Source of the DNA: Stenotrophomonas sp. SAU14A_NAIMI4_5
GTDB taxonomy: Bacteria; Pseudomonadota; Gammaproteobacteria; Xanthomonadales; Xanthomonadaceae
Length of the DNA stretch: 19,419 nt
Assembly: GCF_003086795.1 (NCBI RefSeq)
Contig: NZ_CP026003.1
Coordinates: 1-19,419 of the forward strand
Direction of reading: 5' to 3'
Made by a program: the position numbers and the translations under genes. Position 1 is the first letter of the stretch, and each line of letters starts with the position of its first letter. The notes beneath the pieces were generated by a model. That model ran no database searches and was not told where the DNA came from. It saw nothing but the letters and a program-made list of their open reading frames with translations. Shown piece by piece: positions 1-9,173 of this stretch.

Positions 1-1332
1 ATGGATGCCTGGTCCCGAAGTCTCGAACGCCTCGAAGCGGAGTTCCCGCCGGAAGACGTTCACACCTGGTTGAAGCCGCTGCAGGCCGATCTGCGCGCGG
101 ACAGCCTGGTGCTGTATGCCCCGAACGCCTTCATCGTCGACCAGGTACGCGAGCTGTACTTGGCCCGGATCCGCGAGCTGCTGACGCACTTCGCGGGTTT
201 CGGCGACGTTTTTCTTGAAATCGGCTCGCGCCCGCGGCCCTCGGAGGCGCAGAACGCGCCGGTTTCGAGCGCGGCGACGGCGGTGGCAGCCGAACCGCAG
301 GTGCCGTTCGCCGGCAACCTGGACAACCACTACACCTTCGCCAACTTCGTCGAAGGCCGCAGCAACCAGCTGGGCCTGGCCGCTGCCTTCCAGGCGGCGC
401 AGAAGCCGGGCGACCGCGCGCACAATCCGCTGCTGCTGTACGGAGGCACCGGCCTGGGCAAGACCCACCTGATGTTCGCCGCCGGCAACGCCATGCGCCA
501 GGCCAACCCGGGTGCGAAGGTGCTGTACCTGCGTTCGGAACAGTTCTTCAGCGCGATGATCCGGGCCCTGCAGGAAAAGACCATGGATCAGTTCAAGCGC
601 CAGTTCCAGCAGGTGGACGCGCTGCTGATCGATGACATCCAGTTCTTCGCCGGCAAGGACCGCACCCAGGAAGAGTTCTTCCACACCTTCAACGCGCTGT
701 TCGACGGCAAGCAGCAGATCATCCTGACCTGCGACCGGTACCCGCGCGAAGTCGAGGGCCTGGAAGCGCGCCTGAAGTCGCGGCTTGCCTGGGGCCTGTC
801 GGTCGCGATCGAACCGCCGGACTTCGAGACCCGCGCCGCGATCGTGCTGGCGAAGGCCCGCGAACGCGGTGCCGAGATTCCCGATGATGTTGCGTTCCTG
901 ATCGCCAAGAAGATGCGCTCCAACGTGCGCGACCTCGAAGGCGCGCTCAATACCCTGACCGCCCGCGCCAATTTCACCGGCCGCGCGATCACCACCGAAT
1001 TCGCCCAGGAAACCCTGCGCGACCTGCTGCGCGCCCAGCAGCAGGCGATCAGCATTCCCAACATCCAGAAAACCGTTGCCGACTACTACGGCCTGCAGAT
1101 CAAGGATCTGCTGTCCAAGCGCCGGACCCGTTCGCTGGCCCGCCCGCGCCAGGTCGCCATGGCCCTGACCAAGGAACTGACCGAGCACAGCCTGCCCGAG
1201 ATCGGCGATGCCTTTGCCGGTCGCGATCACACCACGGTGCTGCACGCCTGCCGCCAGATCCGGACCCTGATGGAAACCGACGGCAAGCTCCGCGAGGACT
1301 GGGACAAGCTGATCCGGAAGCTGAGCGAATGA
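1..1332 (+). CDS. dnaA: Chromosomal replication initiator protein DnaA
   Basis: DnaA is the AAA+ ATPase that binds 9-bp DnaA boxes, opens the origin and loads the replicative helicase; it also acts as a transcription factor. The 443-residue product has the usual four parts: an N-terminal domain (about 1-80), a short variable linker, the AAA+ core and a C-terminal DNA-binding domain. Visible motifs are Walker A GGTGLGKT at residues 148-155, Walker B LLIDDIQ at 208-214, and the DnaA signature [11 protein letters not shown] at 407-417, which contacts the box. The length is normal for gamma-proteobacteria. The window opens exactly on the ATG, so the promoter and any upstream rpmH-side boxes are outside it. 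dnaN follows after a 275-bp gap holding two perfect DnaA boxes, consistent with autoregulation or origin function. The identification is secure. Confidence 0.99.
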   Translation: MDAWSRSLERLEAEFPPEDVHTWLKPLQADLRADSLVLYAPNAFIVDQVRELYLARIRELLTHFAGFGDVFLEIGSRPRPSEAQNAPVSSAATAVAAEPQVPFAGNLDNHYTFANFVEGRSNQLGLAAAFQAAQKPGDRAHNPLLLYGGTGLGKTHLMFAAGNAMRQANPGAKVLYLRSEQFFSAMIRALQEKTMDQFKRQFQQVDALLIDDIQFFAGKDRTQEEFFHTFNALFDGKQQIILTCDRYPREVEGLEARLKSRLAWGLSVAIEPPDFETRAAIVLAKARERGAEIPDDVAFLIAKKMRSNVRDLEGALNTLTARANFTGRAITTEFAQETLRDLLRAQQQAISIPNIQKTVADYYGLQIKDLLSKRRTRSLARPRQVAMALTKELTEHSLPEIGDAFAGRDHTTVLHACRQIRTLMETDGKLREDWDKLIRKLSE

Positions 1333-1400
1333 TGCACGGACGCTGATGAGGCGTCATCGCACAAAACGGTGCAGAATCCGGTAGCAAGCGCGGGATGAGT

Positions 1401-1409
1401 TGTGGATAA
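1401..1409 (-). promoter_or_regulatory. DnaA box
   Basis: The top strand reads TGTGGATAA, the exact reverse complement of the consensus TTATCCACA. It faces the second perfect box 27 bp downstream. Its place just after dnaA supports a role in initiation or dnaA/dnaN control. Confidence 0.85.
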
Positions 1410-1435
1410 AAAAGACGTCGGAAAACGCGTCGAAT

Positions 1436-1444
1436 TTATCCACA
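1436..1444 (+). promoter_or_regulatory. DnaA box
   Basis: Exact TTATCCACA on the plus strand, in inverted orientation to the box at 1401-1409 and upstream of the AT-rich segment that leads into dnaN. Confidence 0.85.
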
Positions 1445-1607
1445 GCTTTCCCCACCCCCTGGGGGGCGGTAATGCAGAGGGTTTCGAGGTTAGAAACCCT
1501 TTTGATTACAAAGACTTAGCATTGTTTTCCAGCGATTCTGTCTCTACCAGCACCACCAAGCTTTTGATTTATTCCACATTTTTTAAAGCATAGGGGCACG
1601 GAACCAC

Positions 1608-2708
1608 ATGCGTTTCACACTGCAGCGCGAAGCCTTTCTCAAGCCGTTGGCACAGGTCGTCAACGTGGTCGAACGCCGCCAGACCCTTCCGGTTCTGGCC
1701 AATTTCCTGGTCCAGGTGCAGAACGGCCAGCTGTCGCTGACCGGTACCGACCTGGAAGTGGAGATGGTGTCGCGGATCGCGGTTGAAGATGCCCAGGACG
1801 GCGAAACCACCATCCCCGCCCGCAAGCTGTTCGAGATCATCCGCGCCCTGCCCGATGGCAGCCGGATCACCGTCTCGCAGACCGGTGACAAGATCACCGT
1901 GCAGGCCGGTCGCAGCCGCTTCACCCTGGCAACGCTGCCGTCCAACGACTTCCCGTCAGTGGACGAAGTGGAAGCCACCGAGCGCGTGGCCATCGGCGAA
2001 GCGACCCTGAAGGAGCTGATCGAGCGCACTGCGTTCGCGATGGCCCAGCAGGACGTGCGCTACTACCTCAACGGTCTGCTGTTCGACCTGCGCGGTGATG
2101 CCCTGCGTACCGTCGCCACCGACGGCCACCGCCTGGCCCTGTGTGAAACCGACCTGGCCAAGCCCAGCGGTTCCAAGCGCCAGATCATCGTGCCGCGCAA
2201 GGGCGTGACCGAACTGCAGCGCCTTCTGGAAAGCGGCGATCGCGAGATCGAGCTGGAAGTCGGCCGCAGCCACGTCCGCGTGAAGCGCGACGATGTCACC
2301 TTCACCTCGAAGCTGATCGACGGTCGTTTCCCGGATTACGAGGCCGTGATCCCGATCGGTGCAGACCGCGAAGTGAAGGTTGACCGTGAAGCCCTGCGTG
2401 CTTCGTTGCAGCGTGCCGCGATTCTGTCCAACGAGAAGTACCGCGGCATCCGCGTGGAAGTCTCGCCGGGCAACCTGAAGATCAGCGCGCACAACCCGGA
2501 GCAGGAAGAAGCCCAGGAAGAGATCGAGGCCGATACCACGGTCAGCGATCTGGCCATCGGCTTCAACGTGAACTACCTGCTGGATGCCCTGTCCGCCCTG
2601 CGCGACGAGGAAGTCATCATCCAGCTGCGCGATTCCAATTCCTCGGCGCTGGTGCGTGAGTCCAGCAGCGAGAAGTCGCGCCATGTGGTGATGCCGCTGC
2701 GTCTCTGA
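1608..2708 (+). CDS. dnaN: DNA polymerase III beta subunit (sliding clamp)
   Basis: DnaN forms the ring-shaped dimer that tethers polymerase III and repair enzymes to DNA. The 366-residue protein has the family's usual length and three-fold repeated clamp fold. Recognisable family segments are the N-terminal MRFTLQREAFLKPL, the hydrophobic partner-binding cleft segment TDGHR at residues 171-175, and the C-terminal VVMPLRL, whose last residues line the same cleft. The ATG at 1608 gives the normal DnaN N-terminus; the ribosome binding site is weak (a G-rich stretch around 1593-1602). It lies between dnaA and recF as in many bacteria, but is separated from recF by an unusually long 878-bp gap with its own terminator, so recF is probably not simply co-transcribed with it. 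Confidence 0.99.
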   Translation: MRFTLQREAFLKPLAQVVNVVERRQTLPVLANFLVQVQNGQLSLTGTDLEVEMVSRIAVEDAQDGETTIPARKLFEIIRALPDGSRITVSQTGDKITVQAGRSRFTLATLPSNDFPSVDEVEATERVAIGEATLKELIERTAFAMAQQDVRYYLNGLLFDLRGDALRTVATDGHRLALCETDLAKPSGSKRQIIVPRKGVTELQRLLESGDREIELEVGRSHVRVKRDDVTFTSKLIDGRFPDYEAVIPIGADREVKVDREALRASLQRAAILSNEKYRGIRVEVSPGNLKISAHNPEQEEAQEEIEADTTVSDLAIGFNVNYLLDALSALRDEEVIIQLRDSNSSALVRESSSEKSRHVVMPLRL

Positions 2709-2717
2709 CGTCTGCGT

Positions 2718-2733
2718 TGTTCCACGTGAAACA
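2718..2733. other. parS-like ParB-binding site 1
   Basis: Sequence TGTTCCACGTGAAACA, a near-perfect 16-bp palindrome. It differs at one position from the TGTTTCACGTGAAACA form of the parS consensus. ParB binds such sites near the origin to load SMC and segregate chromosomes. It lies 9 bp after the dnaN stop codon. Confidence 0.88.
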
Positions 2734-2737
2734 GAAG

Positions 2738-2767
2738 ACGCCCGGGAGATCCGGGCGTTTTTTTTTT
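2738..2767 (+). terminator. Rho-independent terminator of dnaN
   Basis: An 8-bp perfect stem (ACGCCCGG at 2738-2745 with CCGGGCGT at 2751-2758) with a 5-base loop runs into ten consecutive T residues (2758-2767). It ends the dnaN transcript about 30 bp past the stop codon and sits between two parS-like sites. Confidence 0.93.
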
Positions 2768-2783
2768 GGTTCCACGTGGAGCA
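2768..2783. other. parS-like ParB-binding site 2
   Basis: Sequence GGTTCCACGTGGAGCA keeps the TTCCACGTGGA core but departs from the consensus in the outer bases. It directly abuts the T-tract of the dnaN terminator, 50 bp from site 1. Confidence 0.7.
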
Positions 2784-2970
2784 CTGATGGGGATTGCGGA
2801 GCGGGAGTTCTGCTTTGCCGATCTGATCACTGCGACCTGGATCTCAATCGGTTCCTGGTTCGATGGATGTACGGCGGTCGAGCGGTTCCGGCAAGTTCCC
2901 AGCAAGCCGATCTGTCCTCTGCTGACGCTACTGTCCACAGCCTGGTTTTCTGGCCGAAAGGCGCTGCCCT

Positions 2971-3066
2971 AGCTTTTAAATCTGGGTATAAATCTAAAGC
3001 TTGGTGGTGATGGTAGGGCCAGATTTCGTGGAAAACAGGGTTATCTTATTGATTTAAAAGGTGTTT
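2971..3066. other. AT-rich segment, candidate DNA-unwinding element
   Basis: This segment stands out from the GC-rich surroundings. It contains an inverted repeat AGCTTT/AAAGCT (2971-2976 and 2996-3001), repeated AAATCT words, and a nearly pure AT run (TTATCTTATTGATTTAAAAG at 3041-3060). It lies about 50 bp before the DnaA-box cluster, the expected place for an origin unwinding element. Function is inferred from composition only. Confidence 0.5.
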
Positions 3067-3115
3067 ATGCGCCTGAAACCCCCTGTATAGGGGCCCTTGG
3101 GGCTGGGGGGGAAGC

Positions 3116-3124
3116 TGTGGATAG
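3116..3124 (-). promoter_or_regulatory. Near-consensus DnaA box
   Basis: The top strand reads TGTGGATAG, so the minus strand is CTATCCACA, one mismatch from TTATCCACA. It is the first member of the cluster in the dnaN-recF gap. Confidence 0.6.
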
Positions 3125-3151
3125 TTTTCCAGCCGACTGAAAAGGGCTTTT

Positions 3152-3160
3152 TTATCCACA
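3152..3160 (+). promoter_or_regulatory. DnaA box
   Basis: Exact TTATCCACA on the plus strand, in the middle of the dnaN-recF box cluster. Confidence 0.85.
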
Positions 3161-3174
3161 GATTGCCCATACCT

Positions 3175-3183
3175 TGTGTATAA
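3175..3183 (-). promoter_or_regulatory. DnaA box (TTATNCACA type)
   Basis: The top strand reads TGTGTATAA, the reverse complement of TTATACACA, which fits the relaxed consensus TTATNCACA. It is 14 bp from the perfect box at 3152-3160 and in opposite orientation. Confidence 0.75.
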
Positions 3184-3224
3184 GTCATACAGACCCCCTG
3201 TGGACAGCGTGGAACGGCAGGCCT

Positions 3225-3401
3225 GAATTCTTTGAAATCTGTGGAACGCTTCGCAGCCCTGCCCTGCAGATTTCAAGCAATTCGCGGCGACCTCGGCTGC
3301 TGCCCTGGCTGCGACGCATGGATACTGTTCCTCGCTGGGGTGAAATTCGCTGGATTCTGAGGGCGAGCACCCTGCCGGTTGCTGCAGATTTCAAGAAATC
3401 C
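3225..3401. repeat. Triplicated 15-bp imperfect palindrome
   Basis: Three related 15-mers occur at 3225-3239 (minus orientation: GATTTCAAAGAATTC), 3269-3283 (GATTTCAAGCAATTC) and 3387-3401 (GATTTCAAGAAATCC). Each has GATTTC facing an AAT-T/C-C half, so each is an imperfect palindrome. The core CAGATTTCAA is identical in all three. I do not recognise the motif. Repeated palindromes beside origin features suggest binding sites for a dimeric DNA-binding protein, but this is inference. Confidence 0.65.
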
Positions 3402-3442
3402 AGGCCTTGCCAGCGCCCCTGTCGCATGGATTCGTCGCAGCG

Positions 3443-3458
3443 TTTTCCACGTGGAACC
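3443..3458. other. parS-like ParB-binding site 3
   Basis: Sequence TTTTCCACGTGGAACC has the full TTCCACGTGGAA core and differs from the consensus only in outer bases. It lies 128 bp before recF. Confidence 0.78.
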
Positions 3459-3586
3459 GCCTGGGCTGGCGGGACCGGCCAACTCCACCCGCAAGGCGCT
3501 GCCCGCACCGGCCGTCTTGACCGATGCAGTAAGCTGATGGATTCCCAGCCCTGCTACCGCCCCGAGCGGATGGTCTCCCGCGTCCC

Positions 3587-4681
3587 ATGCTGATCCGCCG
3601 CCTCGCCTTGAACCAACTGCGCCGCTTCAGTGCCGTGGAACTGTCACCCCAGCCGGGCTTGAACCTGCTGACCGGCGACAACGGTGCGGGCAAGACCAGT
3701 GTGCTCGAGGCCCTGCACCTGATGGCCTATGGCCGCAGCTTCCGTGGCCGGGTGCGCGATGGCCTGGTCCGCCAGGGCCAGGAAGCGCTGGAAATCTTCG
3801 TGGAATGGGACGAACAGCGCGCCGATCACCCGCCGCACCGCCGCAAGGCCGGTCTTCGCCATAGCGGGCAGGACTGGAAGGGCCGCCTGGACGGCGAAGA
3901 CGTTGCCCAGCTCGGCAATCTCTGCGCGGCGTTGGCTGTGGTGACCTTTGAACCGGGCAGCCACGCCCTGGTTAGCGGTGGTGGCGAACCGCGTCGTCGT
4001 TTCCTCGATTGGGGCCTGTTCCACGTGGAACCAGACTTCCTTTCGCTGTGGCGCCGGTACTCCCGGGCACTCAAGCAACGCAATGCCCTGTTGAAGCAGG
4101 GCGGGCCCTCACGGATGCTGGATACCTGGGACCACGAGCTGGCTGAAGCGGGTGAACCGCTGACCAGCCGCCGCCAGCACTACCTGGAACGGCTGCAGGA
4201 ACGGGCGATTGCCTTGGCAACCGCACTGGCACCGCAGTTGGGCATCCAGGGCCTGGATCTCAGCCCGGGCTGGCGCCGGCACGAACTGCCGCTGGCCGAT
4301 GCGCTGCTGCTGGCCCGCGATCGCGACCGCCAGGCCGGTTACACCTCGGTGGGTCCGCACCGGGCCGACTGGAGCGTGGATTTCCACAGCATTCCCGGCC
4401 GGGATGCGCTCTCACGTGGCCAGGCCAAGCTCACTGCCCTCGCCTGCCTGCTGGCCCAGGCCGAGGATTACGCCGAACAGCGCGGACAATGGCCGGTCAT
4501 CGCCCTGGACGACCTGGCATCGGAGCTGGACCGCACCCATCAGGCCCGGGTCCTCGAGCGTCTGCTGGCCGGTCCCGCACAGATCTTCGTAACGGCCACC
4601 GAGACCCCGGCGGCCTTGGTGGATCTCACCGACATCACCCGGTTCCACGTGGAACATGCGCAGATCGTGGCTGTGCCATAG
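3587..4681 (+). CDS. recF: DNA replication and repair protein RecF
   Basis: RecF is an SMC-like ABC ATPase that, with RecO and RecR, helps load RecA at single-strand gaps and stalled forks. The 364-residue protein shows Walker A GDNGAGKT at residues 30-37, the ABC signature SRGQAK at 276-281 and Walker B VIALDD at 304-309 followed by a D-loop (LASELD). This is the complete family set at normal length. The ATG at 3587 matches the standard MxIxxLxLxxFR-type N-terminus; no strong Shine-Dalgarno sequence precedes it. Two parS-like palindromes lie inside the frame and both encode FHVE (residues 145-148 and 353-356), so these residues may be kept partly for DNA-level reasons. gyrB follows with its own promoter in the 112-bp gap. 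Confidence 0.98.
   Translation: MLIRRLALNQLRRFSAVELSPQPGLNLLTGDNGAGKTSVLEALHLMAYGRSFRGRVRDGLVRQGQEALEIFVEWDEQRADHPPHRRKAGLRHSGQDWKGRLDGEDVAQLGNLCAALAVVTFEPGSHALVSGGGEPRRRFLDWGLFHVEPDFLSLWRRYSRALKQRNALLKQGGPSRMLDTWDHELAEAGEPLTSRRQHYLERLQERAIALATALAPQLGIQGLDLSPGWRRHELPLADALLLARDRDRQAGYTSVGPHRADWSVDFHSIPGRDALSRGQAKLTALACLLAQAEDYAEQRGQWPVIALDDLASELDRTHQARVLERLLAGPAQIFVTATETPAALVDLTDITRFHVEHAQIVAVP
4017..4032. other. parS-like ParB-binding site 4 (inside recF)
   Basis: Sequence TGTTCCACGTGGAACC differs from a perfect TGTTCCACGTGGAACA palindrome only at the last base. It encodes part of LFHVEP (residues 144-149) of RecF. Confidence 0.85.
4641..4656. other. parS-like ParB-binding site 5 (inside recF)
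   Basis: Sequence GGTTCCACGTGGAACA differs from the perfect palindrome only at the first base. It encodes part of RFHVEH (residues 352-357), near the end of RecF. Confidence 0.85.
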
Positions 4682-4710
4682 TGGCTACATCAGGGCCTGC
4701 GGGGCCCGGC

Positions 4711-7253
<2,543 letters not shown>

Positions 7254-7267
7254 CACGCTTCGACCAT

Positions 7268-7295
7268 GGCCGGTGCGCGGGGATGCGCGCCGGCC
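7268..7295 (+). terminator. Stem-loop after gyrB (possible terminator)
   Basis: GGCCGGTGCGC (7268-7278) pairs with GCGCGCCGGCC (7285-7295) over 11 positions including one G-U wobble, with a 6-base loop. There is no T-tract, so it may slow or end transcription only partly, or stabilise the gyrB 3' end. Confidence 0.5.
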
Positions 7296-7320
7296 TTCGC
7301 CCTCTGATCGCAGGTAATCG

Positions 7321-8166
7321 ATGTCCGCTTCCGTCCCGGTCTCCGCCCCGCCGCCCGTCCCGCCAGCCTCGGCTGCGCCGCGCCGCGGTTCGCCCGTGGC
7401 AGGCTTCTTCATCGATCTGGGCATTGGCGCCGCCACGCTGTTCATTCTCAGCCTGGTCGCCGGACTGGCGTGGGGCCTGTATCGCGGCATCCAGGTCGGC
7501 TACGCCAACGCGAAGAACAACGGCGCGGGTATCGACCCGTCCAGCGTGACCGAAGCGCTGGGCACGCCCGGTGCCCTGGCACAGGTGCTGATGGCCCTGG
7601 TGTCGACCGGTGGCGCGGCGCTGCTGCTGTATTTCCTGCGGCGGCCGGCCAATGCGGCCGAACGGCAGGCCTCGACGCAGGCACTGCGGCGCCCGTCCAC
7701 CTGGGGCTGGACCCTGCTGGTGGCCACGCTGATCGTGGTCGGCAGCAATGGCATCGCCTTCCTCGCCAAGCAGCTCGGCGTCGAACCGGTGCCGACCAAC
7801 CTGGCGCTGATGCAGCACGCCATCGAGCGGTTCCCGCTGTTCCTGGTGCTGTTTGCGGTTGTGCTGGCGCCGGCCTACGAGGAGCTGCTGTTCCGCCGCG
7901 TGCTGTTCGGGCGGCTGTGGCAGGCCGGCAGGCCCTGGCTGGGCGTGCTGCTGAGCAGCCTGGCCTTTGCCCTGATCCATGAGATTCCCGGCACCAGCGC
8001 CAATGGCCCGGCCGAGATCGCCCAGCTGTGGCTGGTCTACGGCGGCATGGGCGCCGCGTTCTGCTGGCTGTACCGGCGCACCGGGACGCTGTGGGCGGCG
8101 ATCATCGCGCACGGCTTGAACAACGCCGTGGCCTTGGCCGCGCTGGTGTTCTTCGGGGCAATGTAA
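7321..8166 (+). CDS. CPBP family intramembrane glutamic metalloprotease
   Basis: The 281-residue integral membrane protein carries the conserved motifs of the CPBP (CAAX protease and bacteriocin-processing, Abi) family: EELLFRR at residues 187-193, FALIH with H220, and HGLNN at 264-268. The paired glutamates and the two histidines form the active site in this family. A proline- and alanine-rich cytosolic N-terminus (1-25) precedes several hydrophobic segments (about 28-53, 85-105, 125-147, 170-186, 205-220 and 262-280). AGGTAA at 7312-7317 is a good ribosome binding site for the ATG. The natural substrate cannot be told from sequence; relatives process prenylated proteins, bacteriocin leaders or regulatory membrane proteins. 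It follows gyrB by 67 bp, across a stem-loop. Confidence 0.88.
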   Translation: MSASVPVSAPPPVPPASAAPRRGSPVAGFFIDLGIGAATLFILSLVAGLAWGLYRGIQVGYANAKNNGAGIDPSSVTEALGTPGALAQVLMALVSTGGAALLLYFLRRPANAAERQASTQALRRPSTWGWTLLVATLIVVGSNGIAFLAKQLGVEPVPTNLALMQHAIERFPLFLVLFAVVLAPAYEELLFRRVLFGRLWQAGRPWLGVLLSSLAFALIHEIPGTSANGPAEIAQLWLVYGGMGAAFCWLYRRTGTLWAAIIAHGLNNAVALAALVFFGAM

Positions 8167-8178
8167 GGCCGTGGCCGC

Positions 8179-8211
8179 TTGACGAAAAATTAAGCGGGCC
8201 CAGTCCACACT
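8179..8211 (+). promoter_or_regulatory. Possible promoter of the M48 metalloprotease gene
   Basis: A TTGACG -35-like hexamer (8179-8184) is followed by CACACT (8206-8211), similar to the TACACT -10 seen before another gene here (14621-14626). The 21-bp spacing is longer than ideal, so the call is tentative. A start near 8218 would give a leader of about 18 bases containing the ribosome binding site. Confidence 0.35.
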
Positions 8212-8235
8212 GCCTGCATGAACACGGGGGATTCC

Positions 8236-9042
8236 ATGAAATCACTGCTGCTCGCCCTGCTCATCACCGTGCTGGTGGGTGCCTGTGCGACCACCACCTC
8301 ACCGACCGGCCGCCGGCAGGTGGTCGGTGGCGTGTCGCAGGCCCAGCTCGACCAGATGGGCGCGCAGGCGTTTGCGGAAACCAAGCAGAAGCAGAAGGTC
8401 GGCACCGACGGCCGCCAGAATGCGTACGTGCAGTGCGTGGTCAATGCGCTGGTCGCGCAGCTGCCTGCTCAGTACCGGGGCGTACGGTGGGAGACGGCGG
8501 TGTTCGTGGACAAGGAACCCAACGCCTTCGCCCTGCCCGGCGGCAAGGTCGGCGTGAACACCGGCATCTTCACTGTCGCCAAGAACCAGGATCAGCTGGC
8601 GGCGGTCATCGGCCATGAAATCGGCCACGTCATCGCCCGCCACCACGAAGAACGCATCACCCGGCAGATGGGCGCGCAGACGGGCCTGGCCATCGCCGGC
8701 ATGATCGCGGGGGCCTATGGCGGCGAGGGCGCAGCCAGCACCGTCAACCAGCTGGGCGGCACGGCCGCGCAGACGATGATCGTTCTGCCCAACTCACGCA
8801 CCCAGGAAACCGAGGCCGATGACATCGGCCAGCGCCTGATGGCCGATGCCGGTTTCAACCCGGCGCAGGCGGTCGACCTGTGGCAGAACATGATGGCCGC
8901 CAGTGGCGGACGCAGCCCGCAATGGCTGTCCACGCACCCTGATCCGGCCAACCGCATCCGCGAACTGCAGCGCGCTGCACCGTCCCTCGCACCCGCTTAT
9001 CAGCAGGCCCAGGCCGCTGGTCGCAGGCCAAAGTGTGGCTGA
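8236..9042 (+). CDS. M48 family metalloprotease, predicted lipoprotein (LoiP/YcaL-like)
   Basis: A zinc-dependent peptidase predicted to be anchored in the envelope and to act in periplasmic or outer-membrane protein quality control, as described for LoiP and YcaL relatives. The 268-residue product starts with a lipoprotein signal (MKSLLLALL) ending in the lipobox LVGAC. The zinc motif HEIGH is at residues 127-131, the third ligand E191 lies in ETEADD, and the family STHPDPANRI segment is near the C-terminus. I prefer the ATG at 8236 to the in-frame ATG at 8218 because a GGGGGA ribosome binding site (about 8226-8231) precedes it and the signal peptide then begins normally. The gene stands alone between a membrane protease and a TPR protein. 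Confidence 0.9.
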   Translation: MKSLLLALLITVLVGACATTTSPTGRRQVVGGVSQAQLDQMGAQAFAETKQKQKVGTDGRQNAYVQCVVNALVAQLPAQYRGVRWETAVFVDKEPNAFALPGGKVGVNTGIFTVAKNQDQLAAVIGHEIGHVIARHHEERITRQMGAQTGLAIAGMIAGAYGGEGAASTVNQLGGTAAQTMIVLPNSRTQETEADDIGQRLMADAGFNPAQAVDLWQNMMAASGGRSPQWLSTHPDPANRIRELQRAAPSLAPAYQQAQAAGRRPKCG

Positions 9043-9173
9043 GTGCGCAGATTCATGCTGTATTGCAGCACATAAAACGATTTCTCACGCCATCTGTTTC
9101 TGATACGTTTGGCGGCTCAGATTTTTCTGACAGTCCGACTTTGCCGCTGACGGCGGTTCGATCGAGGTGAACG

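Larger units (their letters stand above)
1333..1607. other. dnaA-dnaN intergenic region, candidate oriC (candidate 1)
   Basis: This gap contains no convincing gene. It has a minus-strand DnaA box (1401-1409), a plus-strand DnaA box (1436-1444), a C/G-run palindromic stretch at about 1450-1468, and then an AT-rich segment (about 1494-1590) up to the dnaN leader. Boxes beside an AT-rich element is the classical bacterial origin layout. From memory, the dnaA-dnaN gap of Xanthomonas campestris has been reported to support autonomous replication, which favours this site. The dnaN promoter must also lie here, but I could not fix a good -35/-10 pair. The dnaN-recF gap is a rival or companion origin. 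Confidence 0.65.
2709..3586. other. dnaN-recF intergenic region, candidate oriC (candidate 2) and ParB-loading zone
   Basis: This 878-bp gap has no ORF that I recognise; the open frames across it lack a credible start and known motifs. It holds, in order: a parS-like site, the dnaN terminator, a second parS-like site, an AT-rich stretch (2971-3066), G/C-run sequence, a DnaA-box cluster (3116-3207), three copies of a 15-bp imperfect palindrome (3225-3401) and a third parS-like site (3443-3458). An AT-rich element beside clustered DnaA boxes is origin-like. Weaker box-like sequences with two mismatches lie at 2931-2939 and 3199-3207. It could be the true origin, a second element of a bipartite origin, or a DnaA/ParB regulatory region. 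Confidence 0.6.

Noticed and set aside
1402..1593. 63-codon frame in the dnaA-dnaN gap
   Set aside because: Starts inside a DnaA box, has no ribosome binding site, and the AT-rich part reads as low-complexity peptide.
2717..3010. 97-codon plus-strand frame after dnaN
   Set aside because: Starts on a parS site and runs through the dnaN terminator; no ribosome binding site or known motif.
3174..3593. 139-codon plus-strand frame before recF
   Set aside because: Covers DnaA boxes, 15-bp repeats and a parS site, has no ribosome binding site or domain, and overlaps the recF start.
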